DNA from: Porticoccus sp964608185
GTDB taxonomy: Bacteria > Pseudomonadota > Gammaproteobacteria > Pseudomonadales > Porticoccaceae
Reading direction: 5' to 3'
DNA length: 48,244 bases
Assembly (NCBI GenBank): GCA_964608185.1
Contig: CAZSMR010000005.1
Coordinates: 1 to 48,244 of the forward strand
Shown here: positions 1 through 7,000 of the stretch, one piece after another
Numbering within the stretch: position 1 is the first letter of the stretch
Layout of the letters: every line of letters begins with the position of its first letter
Program-made: the position numbers and the translations under genes
Notes under the pieces: generated by a model
Database searches by the model: none
Seen by the model: the letters and a program-made list of their open reading frames with translations, nothing else
Told to the model about the DNA's origin: nothing

Positions 1-145
1 ACGATCCTCAAGATTCAACTAAAGGTTTTTGTTTGAGAAAATTTCAGGCTTCCTATGAAAATAAACTGTTCCAAAGCATATGATATTTAATGAGAGCTAT
101 ATAATAAAATTACGGCTAGAACCAAAATTAGTTGTAATAGATTGA

Positions 146-337
146 AATGCATGCAATTCAAGTAATGATGTAAAGAATACACACAAATATAAGGCTATCG
201 AGTCTAATTATTTCGAAAGCCTGAGCACGTTGTTTGAGGGATTGCGATTTGATTTTAGGATTAGTAACACAGAGCCAGTTGTTAGATTGAATGCTGAAGC
301 AACAACATATGAGATGTTAGAACTCCAAACAAAATAG
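146..337 (+). pseudogene. 3' relic of a phosphomannomutase/phosphoglucomutase gene
   Basis: The open stretch from 146 to the TAG at 335-337 has no usable start codon and is closed upstream by TGA at 143-145. Its translation contains SNTEPVVRLN, the phosphate-binding loop signature of the C-terminal domain of alpha-D-phosphohexomutases, followed by a short helix ending LELQTK. The part before it (IESNY...EGL) also fits the family, but about eight residues seem to be missing between EGL and RFDFR, where family members carry a W-R-F stretch. All three forward frames of 1-145 are interrupted and I recognise no further mutase sequence there. A decayed or truncated gene is the simplest reading; assembly errors near a contig end are an alternative. 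No other gene is visible in 338-407. Confidence 0.7.
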
Positions 338-407
338 ACCATATAATTTTTGAAGTGAGTCGAAAGACTAAATAAAACCCTAATTAACAATCTTGGTTAA
401 ATTAATT

Positions 408-1316
408 ATGACGCATAAAATAATATTAGTTACAGGCGCTACTGGTTTTATTGGCCGTAACTTTTGCATTGCCGCCAAAAAAAAAGGCTATGACATCATA
501 GCTTTGTCGCGAAATAAAAGTTACGCAAAATATCAGCTACCTGATACTACAATTATAACTAGCTTAGATGAACTGCCTAGCAAGACAATTATAAATTATG
601 TTTTGAACTTAGCTGGCGAACCTCTGGTAGCTGGTAGGTGGAATGAGAAGCTTAAAAGCAGGTTTATCGATAGTCGCCTAGGTATTACTAATGACTTATT
701 TAAACATTTTACTATTAGAGGTGTTCATCCTGAGGTTGTTATTAGTGGTTCAGCGGTTGGTTACTATGGCGCTGGCGATGATAATTTTATAGATGAAGCG
801 AGTGAGCCTAAAAATAGTTTTTCTCAGCATTTATGTGCCTTATGGGAGGAAAGTGCCTCAAATTTTCAAAGTCTAGGATCACGAGTTTGCTATTTAAGGA
901 CTGGAATAGTGTTGGGTGAAGGTGAGGGCGCTCTTAAACGTATGATTCCAGCATTTAAGATGGGATTAGGTGGTAAGCTTGGTAGTGGGAAGCAATGGTT
1001 CCCATGGATCCATATTGAAGATCAAATTAATTTAATTTTTCATTGTTTCGAAAAAACAGATCTATCGGGAGCTGTTAACGCGTGCTCACCAAATCCTATA
1101 ACTAATTCAGACTTTACTTATACCCTAGGTAGGGTTCTATCAAGACCTATTTTTTTTAATATGCCTTCAGCCATTGCTATATTAGTTTTTGGAGAAATGG
1201 CCAGCGAATTGCTACTAACAGGACAAAGAGCTATACCAAAAAAAGCAATTGATTCTGGATTTCGGTTTAATCATGAGCATATTCAAGAGGCTTTAGAGCA
1301 TATTCTAACTAACTAA
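408..1316 (+). CDS. TIGR01777 family NAD(P)-binding epimerase/dehydratase (YfcH-like)
   Basis: A 302-residue extended short-chain dehydrogenase-fold protein, close to the ~297 residues usual for the YfcH/TIGR01777 family. The N-terminus carries the Rossmann motif GATGFIG (residues 10-16). SGSAVGYYG in the middle holds the YxxxG/serine region typical of this family, and WFPWIHIEDQ and the C-terminal LLLTGQRA block are also family hallmarks. The substrate is not established for the family; members are annotated as nucleoside-diphosphate-sugar epimerases. I chose ATG 408 over TTG 393 because the protein then begins five residues before the first beta strand, as in homologues. The gene ends directly against the convergent queD. 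Confidence 0.88.
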   Translation: MTHKIILVTGATGFIGRNFCIAAKKKGYDIIALSRNKSYAKYQLPDTTIITSLDELPSKTIINYVLNLAGEPLVAGRWNEKLKSRFIDSRLGITNDLFKHFTIRGVHPEVVISGSAVGYYGAGDDNFIDEASEPKNSFSQHLCALWEESASNFQSLGSRVCYLRTGIVLGEGEGALKRMIPAFKMGLGGKLGSGKQWFPWIHIEDQINLIFHCFEKTDLSGAVNACSPNPITNSDFTYTLGRVLSRPIFFNMPSAIAILVFGEMASELLLTGQRAIPKKAIDSGFRFNHEHIQEALEHILTN

Positions 1317-1673
1317 TTAATTACCTGTATATATGCATCCAGAAGTACATGTTTCTTTTACTTGGACTTTGCATAACATGGTAAGTTCAGGCTTAAGCTG
1401 ATGCCATATCCAACGAGCTAAGTTTTCGCTTGTAGGATTTTCTAGACCTTCGATATCATTGAGAAAGCGATGATCTAGTTTATTATATATAGGTTTAAAA
1501 TACTTTTTTAATTCACTAAAATCTATAACCCACCCTTCACTTTTTGATATCTCGCCTTTAACAAATATAGTTACATGATAAGAGTGCCCATGCAGTCTTT
1601 TACATTTATGGCCATCCTTAACATTTGGTAAAAAATGTGCCGCCTCGAAAGTGAATTCTTTAAAAATTTCCAT
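1317..1673 (-). CDS. queD: 6-carboxy-5,6,7,8-tetrahydropterin synthase
   Basis: QueD converts 7,8-dihydroneopterin triphosphate to 6-carboxytetrahydropterin in the cytoplasm, an early step of the queuosine/7-deazaguanine pathway. The 118-residue protein follows E. coli QueD almost block for block: FTFEAAHFLP, the zinc/catalytic segment HKCKRLHGHS (the Cys is the catalytic thiol and the His residues are zinc ligands), WVIDFSELK, LDHRFLND, ENPTSENLARWIW and the C-terminal VKETCTSGC. The frame extends upstream to 1736, but the ATG at 1673 is preferred: it has an AAGAGA ribosome site just upstream and gives the usual length. No other queuosine gene is in the window. The stop abuts that of the convergent epimerase gene. 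Confidence 0.95.
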   Translation of the reverse strand: MEIFKEFTFEAAHFLPNVKDGHKCKRLHGHSYHVTIFVKGEISKSEGWVIDFSELKKYFKPIYNKLDHRFLNDIEGLENPTSENLARWIWHQLKPELTMLCKVQVKETCTSGCIYTGN

Positions 1674-1752
1674 ATGTTTCTCTTTGGTATTTTGCACATC
1701 GTATCTTAATTTGATGAGTCTATTATGTATATACAAAGGTTGCTTGAAATGT

Positions 1753-1780
1753 TTGACAAGGGCTTATATTCGGGTAAAAT
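1753..1780 (+). promoter_or_regulatory. Sigma-70 promoter of the tRNA pair
   Basis: A perfect -35 hexamer TTGACA (1753-1758) and a -10 TAAAAT (1775-1780) are separated by 16 bp and followed by a GC-rich GCGGC discriminator. The predicted start, near 1787, lies about 10 bp before the mature tRNA-Val. A GC-rich discriminator is typical of stable-RNA promoters under stringent control, which is inferred here, not shown. Confidence 0.8.
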
Positions 1781-1796
1781 GCGGCTTCTTTCGATG

Positions 1797-1872
1797 GGGT
1801 GGTTAGCTCAGTTGGTAGAGCGACGCCCTTACAAGGCGTAGGTCACAGGTTCGACCCCTGTACCACCCACCA
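1797..1872 (+). tRNA. tRNA-Val (anticodon TAC)
   Basis: A 76-nt cloverleaf. The acceptor stem GGGTGGT (1797-1803) pairs with ACCACCC (1862-1868), followed by discriminator A and a genome-encoded CCA at 1870-1872. The D-arm (TAGCTCAGTTGG), anticodon loop CTTACAA with anticodon TAC, and T-loop GGTTCGACC are all present. It is the first of two tRNAs behind a common promoter. Confidence 0.97.
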
Positions 1873-1891
1873 AATTAGAAAAATGTTTTAC

Positions 1892-1968
1892 GGACCGGTA
1901 GTTCAGCTGGTTAGAATGCCGGCCTGTCACGCCGGAGGTCGCGGGTTCGAGTCCCGTCCGGTCCGCCA
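1892..1968 (+). tRNA. tRNA-Asp (anticodon GTC)
   Basis: A 77-nt cloverleaf closely resembling E. coli tRNA-Asp. The acceptor stem GGACCGG pairs with the 3' CCGGTCC, the anticodon loop CTGTCAC carries GTC, and the T-arm GGGTTCGAGTCCC is intact. The terminal CCA (1966-1968) is encoded. It lies 19 bp after tRNA-Val and is probably cotranscribed with it. I found no convincing intrinsic terminator after it. Confidence 0.97.
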
Positions 1969-2319
1969 TTTTATATGACTATTGAAATTTTCACCCATTG
2001 TGAACTCAGTTAAAATCACTGACTTTTACAATAATTTTGTGTCAATCAAATTTTTTCTTTCTATTCGCTTCGAAGAAATAGTAGTTTTATTGTAAGTTAT
2101 AAATATACCGTCTCATGTATGTGCATACATTGTTTGACAAGTTAAATCATTTTTCTGATTTTAGCATATTCATTAACTATAAATTTATAGACCTATTTTT
2201 TTATGCCTTCATAACCCATAATACTTTAATGCTATTTTATGCTTAACACGTTTTTTGTAATTCTTATTTATGAATCGAAACTATTTTTACGTGACTCATT
2301 AGTTTAGGATTTTCTAATT
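1969..2319. other. 351-bp AT-rich spacer between tRNA-Asp and nadK
   Basis: No open frame with a ribosome site or recognisable protein was found on either strand. The only structured element is the palindrome at 2115-2130, followed four bases later by a TTGACA hexamer (2134-2139). No good -10 sits 16-18 bp downstream of it (only an AT-rich GATTTTA), so a promoter here is weakly supported. Confidence 0.5.
2115..2130. repeat. Short perfect palindrome upstream of nadK
   Basis: ATGTATG and CATACAT are perfect 7-bp inverted arms separated by TG. The element sits immediately before a TTGACA hexamer at 2134-2139, where a dimeric regulator could bind. I do not recognise it as the operator of a known regulator. 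Confidence 0.45.
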
Positions 2320-3216
2320 ATGACAGCCTTTAGTCGCATTGCACTTATTGCTAACGTAGAACTCTCTGAAATAATTGAACCTTTAAAACGCTTATGTTTT
2401 TTTTTGGAAAATGAGGGACACTCAGTAGTCCTAGAATCAAAAACATCGAATTTAATTAATGGCAAAAAATTACCTATTTTTGAGAACTTAAATGCTGAGC
2501 TGAAGCTAGATTTAGTTATTGTAGTAGGCGGTGATGGCAGTATGCTAAGTGTTGGAAGAAGTGCTGCAGAGCTAAATATACCGCTTCTAGGTGTCAATAG
2601 AGGAAGACTTGGTTTCTTAACGGACATTTTACCAGACGATATGGAGAAACAGTTAAGCCGTGTCTTATCCGGAGAATATATTATTTCCAACCGTTTCTTA
2701 TTGGAAGTTTTGTTGTTGAGAGAAGGCAAAAATATTAGTTCTGGTGAGGCAATAAACGATGTTGTCTTGCACCCAGGTAGCTCTGTGCGAATGATGGAGT
2801 TTGAGCTTTATATAGACAAGCAGTTTGTTTATAGCCAAAGGTCTGACGGGCTCATAGTTTCTACACCAACAGGCTCCACTGCATATGCACTTTCTGGTGG
2901 CGGCCCTATACTTCACCCTAACTTAGATGCAATTGTGTTAGTTCCTATGAATCCTCATACTTTATCTAGTAGACCTATCGTAGTTGGTGGTAGTAGTAGA
3001 ATAGAAATAAAACTTGGGACACGCAATGAACTTAACTCAATGGTAACGTGTGACGGACAGAATGACCTTCCCCATAAACCTGGCGATATAATTGTTATTC
3101 AGAAAAATAATTACCCATTAAAGCTCATTCATCAGCTAGATAATAGCTTCTATGCAACTTGTCGTACAAAGTTAGGATGGGGTAGTAGATTAGGTTCAGG
3201 AAATAGAAATCGGTAA
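2320..3216 (+). CDS. nadK: NAD(+) kinase
   Basis: Phosphorylates NAD+ to NADP+ with ATP, the only de novo route to NADP, in the cytoplasm. The 298-residue length is normal. Hallmarks are GGDGS at residues 70-74, with the catalytic Asp72, then RGRLGFLTD, and the TPTGSTAYALS block (from residue 182) that forms the nucleotide site. The C-terminal beta-sandwich region (RPIVVGG, CDGQ) is also present. ATG 2320 follows a weak TAGGAT ribosome site. It is the first gene of a same-strand series with the rhomboid protease 13 bp downstream; a nadK-rhomboid-pepN grouping is, from memory, also found in Pseudomonas. Confidence 0.96.
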   Translation: MTAFSRIALIANVELSEIIEPLKRLCFFLENEGHSVVLESKTSNLINGKKLPIFENLNAELKLDLVIVVGGDGSMLSVGRSAAELNIPLLGVNRGRLGFLTDILPDDMEKQLSRVLSGEYIISNRFLLEVLLLREGKNISSGEAINDVVLHPGSSVRMMEFELYIDKQFVYSQRSDGLIVSTPTGSTAYALSGGGPILHPNLDAIVLVPMNPHTLSSRPIVVGGSSRIEIKLGTRNELNSMVTCDGQNDLPHKPGDIIVIQKNNYPLKLIHQLDNSFYATCRTKLGWGSRLGSGNRNR

Positions 3217-3229
3217 TAGGGTTCATTTA

Positions 3230-3895
3230 ATGGCAGACTCCAACTCGGCTATATCAAATTTTGATAACCTAAGTATCAGTGATCAGTTGCGAGCTGCTCC
3301 AGTTACTGCTGCTTTTTTACTGGCTAGCATTATTGGGGCTTTGGTTGTTAGATTCCTTCCCTCCCACATTCATTGGTTCACTATACAGAACTATGATTTA
3401 ATTTCTAATTCCGTCGCTCTTGGATCTCTTTCTGGAACACTCGATGACAGAGAGTATTGGAGATTGATTACTCCAACTTTTTTACATTTTGGTTTATTTC
3501 ATTTAACGTTTAATGCTCTTTTGATCTGGGTTCTAGGAAAAAATATTGAGTACATGCTCGGTAGCTTTAAAATATTTTTTTGTATAATTGTTATAGCTAT
3601 GTTCTCAAATATTGGCCAGTATTTTTTGGGTGGAGCATCTATTTTTGGAGGCTTATCTGGAGTTGTCTACGGTTTGTTAGGATTTATTTGGGTTTCTAGT
3701 AATATAGCACCATCATCAATATTGTCTTTACCTCAAGGACTTATAGGTTTTATGTTGATTTGGTTATTTTTAGGCATTAGTGGAATTATTGAATTTACCA
3801 TAGGTCTAAATGTTGCTAATGCTGCTCATATCGTAGGTTTAATTAGTGGTATGATATTTGGGATTTTTGATGGACTATTTAGACTAAATAGCTAA
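3230..3895 (+). CDS. Rhomboid family intramembrane serine protease
   Basis: A 221-residue polytopic inner-membrane protein with about six hydrophobic segments. It has the complete rhomboid machinery: HLTFN (His91, Asn95, oxyanion side) in the second helix, the catalytic serine in GLSGVVYG (Ser143), and the catalytic His200 in AAHIVGLISG. The spacing matches the six-helix GlpG class, but the cytoplasmic N-terminal domain of E. coli GlpG is missing, leaving only about 25 residues before the first helix. The start has an AGGG ribosome site. The substrate cannot be told from sequence. It follows nadK by 13 bp and is probably cotranscribed with it. Confidence 0.92.
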   Translation: MADSNSAISNFDNLSISDQLRAAPVTAAFLLASIIGALVVRFLPSHIHWFTIQNYDLISNSVALGSLSGTLDDREYWRLITPTFLHFGLFHLTFNALLIWVLGKNIEYMLGSFKIFFCIIVIAMFSNIGQYFLGGASIFGGLSGVVYGLLGFIWVSSNIAPSSILSLPQGLIGFMLIWLFLGISGIIEFTIGLNVANAAHIVGLISGMIFGIFDGLFRLNS

Positions 3896-3949
3896 CTGCA
3901 ATAAAACGGCGTTATGTTTTTAAATTGTTAATATTAAGTGAGCTAAGTA

Positions 3950-4234
3950 ATGGATCTCCAGGAACTTATTCAGTCAATCACACCTCAAATTTATAAAAAT
4001 ATAAAGACTTCTGTTGAGCTAGGAAAATGGCCTAATGGTCTAAAGCTTACAAAAGAACAACTAGAGCAAAGCATGCAAATATTAATAGCTTATGATTCAG
4101 CTAATAAGCCTCACGAGGAAAGAGTAGGTTACGTCCCCAAAAAAAAACAAAAAGACGCGTGTGACCAAGTTGATAATAGTAGAAAAGAAAGCATTCAAAA
4201 AAATATTGAAAAAACTATTAAATGGAAAAATTGA
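3950..4234 (+). CDS. YeaC-like DUF1315 family protein
   Basis: A 94-residue soluble protein. Its first ~50 residues match the E. coli YeaC/DUF1315 pattern closely: I-S-ITPQIY, VELGKWPNGLKLT and EQ-E--MQ. The C-terminal third is lysine-rich, low in complexity and not conserved, with the run KKKQK followed by another basic tail. The biochemical role of the family is unknown. It lies 54 bp after the rhomboid gene and 55 bp before pepN on the same strand; the ATG follows a poor GAG-type ribosome site. Confidence 0.85.
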   Translation: MDLQELIQSITPQIYKNIKTSVELGKWPNGLKLTKEQLEQSMQILIAYDSANKPHEERVGYVPKKKQKDACDQVDNSRKESIQKNIEKTIKWKN

Positions 4235-4289
4235 ACATTATTTAATCCTCTCATCTTTAAAAAAACTATTTGTCTAGGGCAAAATTTCA

Positions 4290-6956
4290 ATGAATGATCA
4301 AGAATCGCTTCCGGCTACGACGTATTTAAAAAATTACCAGCCACCTAATTTTTATATTCATAAGACAAAACTTCATATTGAGATTTCAAAAGAATCAGTA
4401 AAAGTTTCTTCAGTTTTAACAATTAGTCGAAATACAGCCACTGATAAAATGGATAAAAGCTTATCTCTTTCTGGAAAAGAATTGAGCCTTCAGTCAGTTT
4501 CCGTCAATGGAGGGAAGTTAACCTCTGATGAATATGTTTTGTCTGATGGTAATCTCGTTATTACTTCAGTTCCAGATCAGTTCTTATTAGAAACAGAAGT
4601 TCTAATTTATCCTAAAAATAACACCTCATTGGAGGGCTTGTATAAATCTCGAACAATGTATTGCACTCAGTGTGAGGCTGAGGGGTTTCGTCGTATTACG
4701 TATTACCTAGATCGTCCTGATGTAATGTCAGAGTTTACGACTACCATTGTTGCGGATAAATCAACATGCCCAATATTACTTTCTAATGGGAATTTGATAG
4801 ATTCAGGAGAGGTGTTGACTGACTTGAACGAAGTGCGTCATTGGGCCACTTGGCATGATCCTTTCCCAAAACCTTCATATCTATTTGCTATAGTCGCAGG
4901 TGACCTTTCGGTTGTTCAGGATGGTTTTCTTACCGTTTCTGGCAAACAAATAGACATTCAGTTATTTGTCGAACCTAAAGATATTGATAAGTGCAGTCAC
5001 GCATTAGAATCTCTCAAGCATGCAATGAAATGGGATGAAGAGGTATTCGGCAGGGAGTATGATTTAAGTCTTTACATGATAGTAGCTGTAGATGATTTCA
5101 ATATGGGTGCAATGGAGAATAAAGGTTTAAATATCTTCAACACATCATGTGTTTTGGCTCACCCCAAAACAACGACCGATCAGGGTTTTAAAAGAGTCGA
5201 AGCAGTTGTAGCGCACGAATATTTTCATAATTGGTCTGGAAATAGGGTCACTTGTAGAGATTGGTTTCAGCTAAGTTTAAAAGAGGGGTTCACAGTTTTT
5301 AGGGATTCTGAATTCTCTGCATACATGGGCTCGCCAACTGTCAAGCGTATAGAAGATGTTAATTTTCTACGTTCTATACAGTTTGCTGAAGATTCAGGCC
5401 CAACAGCACATCCTGTTCAACCTCAATCGTACATGGAAATTTCGAATTTTTATACAGTAACTATTTATGAAAAAGGAGCTGAGATTGTCAGAATGATTTA
5501 CACTTTGTTGGGCCCTAAATTATTCCGAAAGGGTTCAGATCTGTACTTTTCTAGATATGACGGCCAAGCAGTAACTATTGATGATTTTGTATCCATCATG
5601 TCTGAAGTTAGTGGCCGAAGTTTCAAACAATTTATGATTTGGTATGAAAGATCTGGGACCCCACTATTAACTGTCACTAGTTATTACGATAAAAAAAATT
5701 GTCAATATAAGCTAACTTTTAAGCAGTCCTTTAAAAAAATAAAAAATAAATCAATATCTATTCATGAAGGTCCTTACCATATTCCAATTAAGCTCGGACT
5801 AATATCCGATCAGGGTCCAATCTCTATTTCAAAAAATGGAGAAAAATCTATATTAATTGAACTAAAAGAAGAAGAAGAGACTTTTACTTTTAATAATGTT
5901 GGCGAGTACCCTGTGCCATCAATTCTTCAGGGATTTTCCGCACCTGTGAAATTAGACTATAACTATTCAGAAAAAGATTTAGCAGTTCTTGTATCAAAAG
6001 ATGAAGACGGCTTTAATCGCTGGAATGCATCTCAAGAGCTAGCTATACATCTCATGAAAAATATGCAGATTGAATTTAGATCTAGTGGTAAATTTAGTTC
6101 AAATCCCTATCTGAATAATGCATTCCTTAATGTTATTAGTATGCCAGATAAAGATATGGCAATGCAGGCACTAATATTAACATTACCATCAGAATCAATA
6201 ATGTCTGAGCTATCAAATGAAGTTGATGTTGAGGCAATTCATGCAGTTCGAAATTTTATTTCTAGTGACTTAGGAAGAAATTTAAATGAACATTGGGAGA
6301 ATATATATAGCTCTAATATCACCTCTATGGCATATTCCTTTAATGCGAATGAGGTAGCTCGCCGTAGTTTAAAAAACTTAGCCTTACGTTATATGGTCAG
6401 TGGAAAATCACATAATTCACTAAAGTTACTCAAAGTCCAAGCTACTGAATCTGACAACATGACAGATACTCTTTCAGCATTAGCTGCTTTAGTAAACGAT
6501 GACAGATTAAATTCTATAGATTTAGCAAGTGAACTCTTGAGCAAATTTTATCTAAACTGGAAAGATGAACCATTAGTTTTAAATCAATGGTTTCAATTAC
6601 AGGCTTCATGTCAATTACCCGGCGGTTTGGATCGCGTAAGACTGCTTATGGATCATCCTGCATTTGATTTTAACAATCCTAACAAAGTTAGATCGCTCAT
6701 TGGCGTCTTTTGCTCTAATAATCCAACTAACTTTCATTGCGATAAAGGTGATGGATATAATTTTTTAGCTGACCAAATATTAGCTTTAGATAAGTTAAAT
6801 CCACAAATTGCATCAAGATTGCTAAACCCTCTAACCCGATGGCGTAAATTCCCCCAACATCGTGGAAATCTAATGAGAGCCGAACTTGTCAGGGTGGCAT
6901 CAGAGAATGGCCTCTCTAGAGACACTTATGAGATCGCATCTAAAGGTTTAAAATGA
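4290..6956 (+). CDS. pepN: Aminopeptidase N
   Basis: A zinc metalloaminopeptidase of family M1 that removes N-terminal residues from peptides in the cytoplasm; 888 residues, close to the 870 of E. coli PepN. The exopeptidase motif GAMEN is at residues 273-277. The zinc site is HEYFH at 309-313 with the third ligand Glu332, the same spacing as in E. coli, and YEKGAEIVRMIY carries the catalytic tyrosine region. The N-terminal beta domain, catalytic domain, short beta domain and long alpha-helical C-terminus are all covered, and no key residue is missing. An AGGGC ribosome site precedes the ATG. rlmL follows after 44 bp. Confidence 0.97.
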   Translation: MNDQESLPATTYLKNYQPPNFYIHKTKLHIEISKESVKVSSVLTISRNTATDKMDKSLSLSGKELSLQSVSVNGGKLTSDEYVLSDGNLVITSVPDQFLLETEVLIYPKNNTSLEGLYKSRTMYCTQCEAEGFRRITYYLDRPDVMSEFTTTIVADKSTCPILLSNGNLIDSGEVLTDLNEVRHWATWHDPFPKPSYLFAIVAGDLSVVQDGFLTVSGKQIDIQLFVEPKDIDKCSHALESLKHAMKWDEEVFGREYDLSLYMIVAVDDFNMGAMENKGLNIFNTSCVLAHPKTTTDQGFKRVEAVVAHEYFHNWSGNRVTCRDWFQLSLKEGFTVFRDSEFSAYMGSPTVKRIEDVNFLRSIQFAEDSGPTAHPVQPQSYMEISNFYTVTIYEKGAEIVRMIYTLLGPKLFRKGSDLYFSRYDGQAVTIDDFVSIMSEVSGRSFKQFMIWYERSGTPLLTVTSYYDKKNCQYKLTFKQSFKKIKNKSISIHEGPYHIPIKLGLISDQGPISISKNGEKSILIELKEEEETFTFNNVGEYPVPSILQGFSAPVKLDYNYSEKDLAVLVSKDEDGFNRWNASQELAIHLMKNMQIEFRSSGKFSSNPYLNNAFLNVISMPDKDMAMQALILTLPSESIMSELSNEVDVEAIHAVRNFISSDLGRNLNEHWENIYSSNITSMAYSFNANEVARRSLKNLALRYMVSGKSHNSLKLLKVQATESDNMTDTLSALAALVNDDRLNSIDLASELLSKFYLNWKDEPLVLNQWFQLQASCQLPGGLDRVRLLMDHPAFDFNNPNKVRSLIGVFCSNNPTNFHCDKGDGYNFLADQILALDKLNPQIASRLLNPLTRWRKFPQHRGNLMRAELVRVASENGLSRDTYEIASKGLK

Positions 6957-7000
6957 GTAGTATTAATAACTTTACCTCTAATTAAGGTCCTGGCTATTTC

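Noticed and set aside
3..83. Short plus-strand frame ending at TGA 81-83 that could be the tail of a gene
   Set aside because: Only 26 codons remain in the window, with no recognisable motif.
208..390. 60-codon minus-strand frame before the epimerase gene
   Set aside because: It lies opposite the mutase relic, whose plus-strand frame carries a recognisable conserved motif; the minus-strand protein has no such support or ribosome site.
2304..2729. 141-codon minus-strand frame opposite nadK
   Set aside because: It is antisense to a complete NAD kinase; composition is low-complexity Ser/Lys-rich as expected of a shadow frame.
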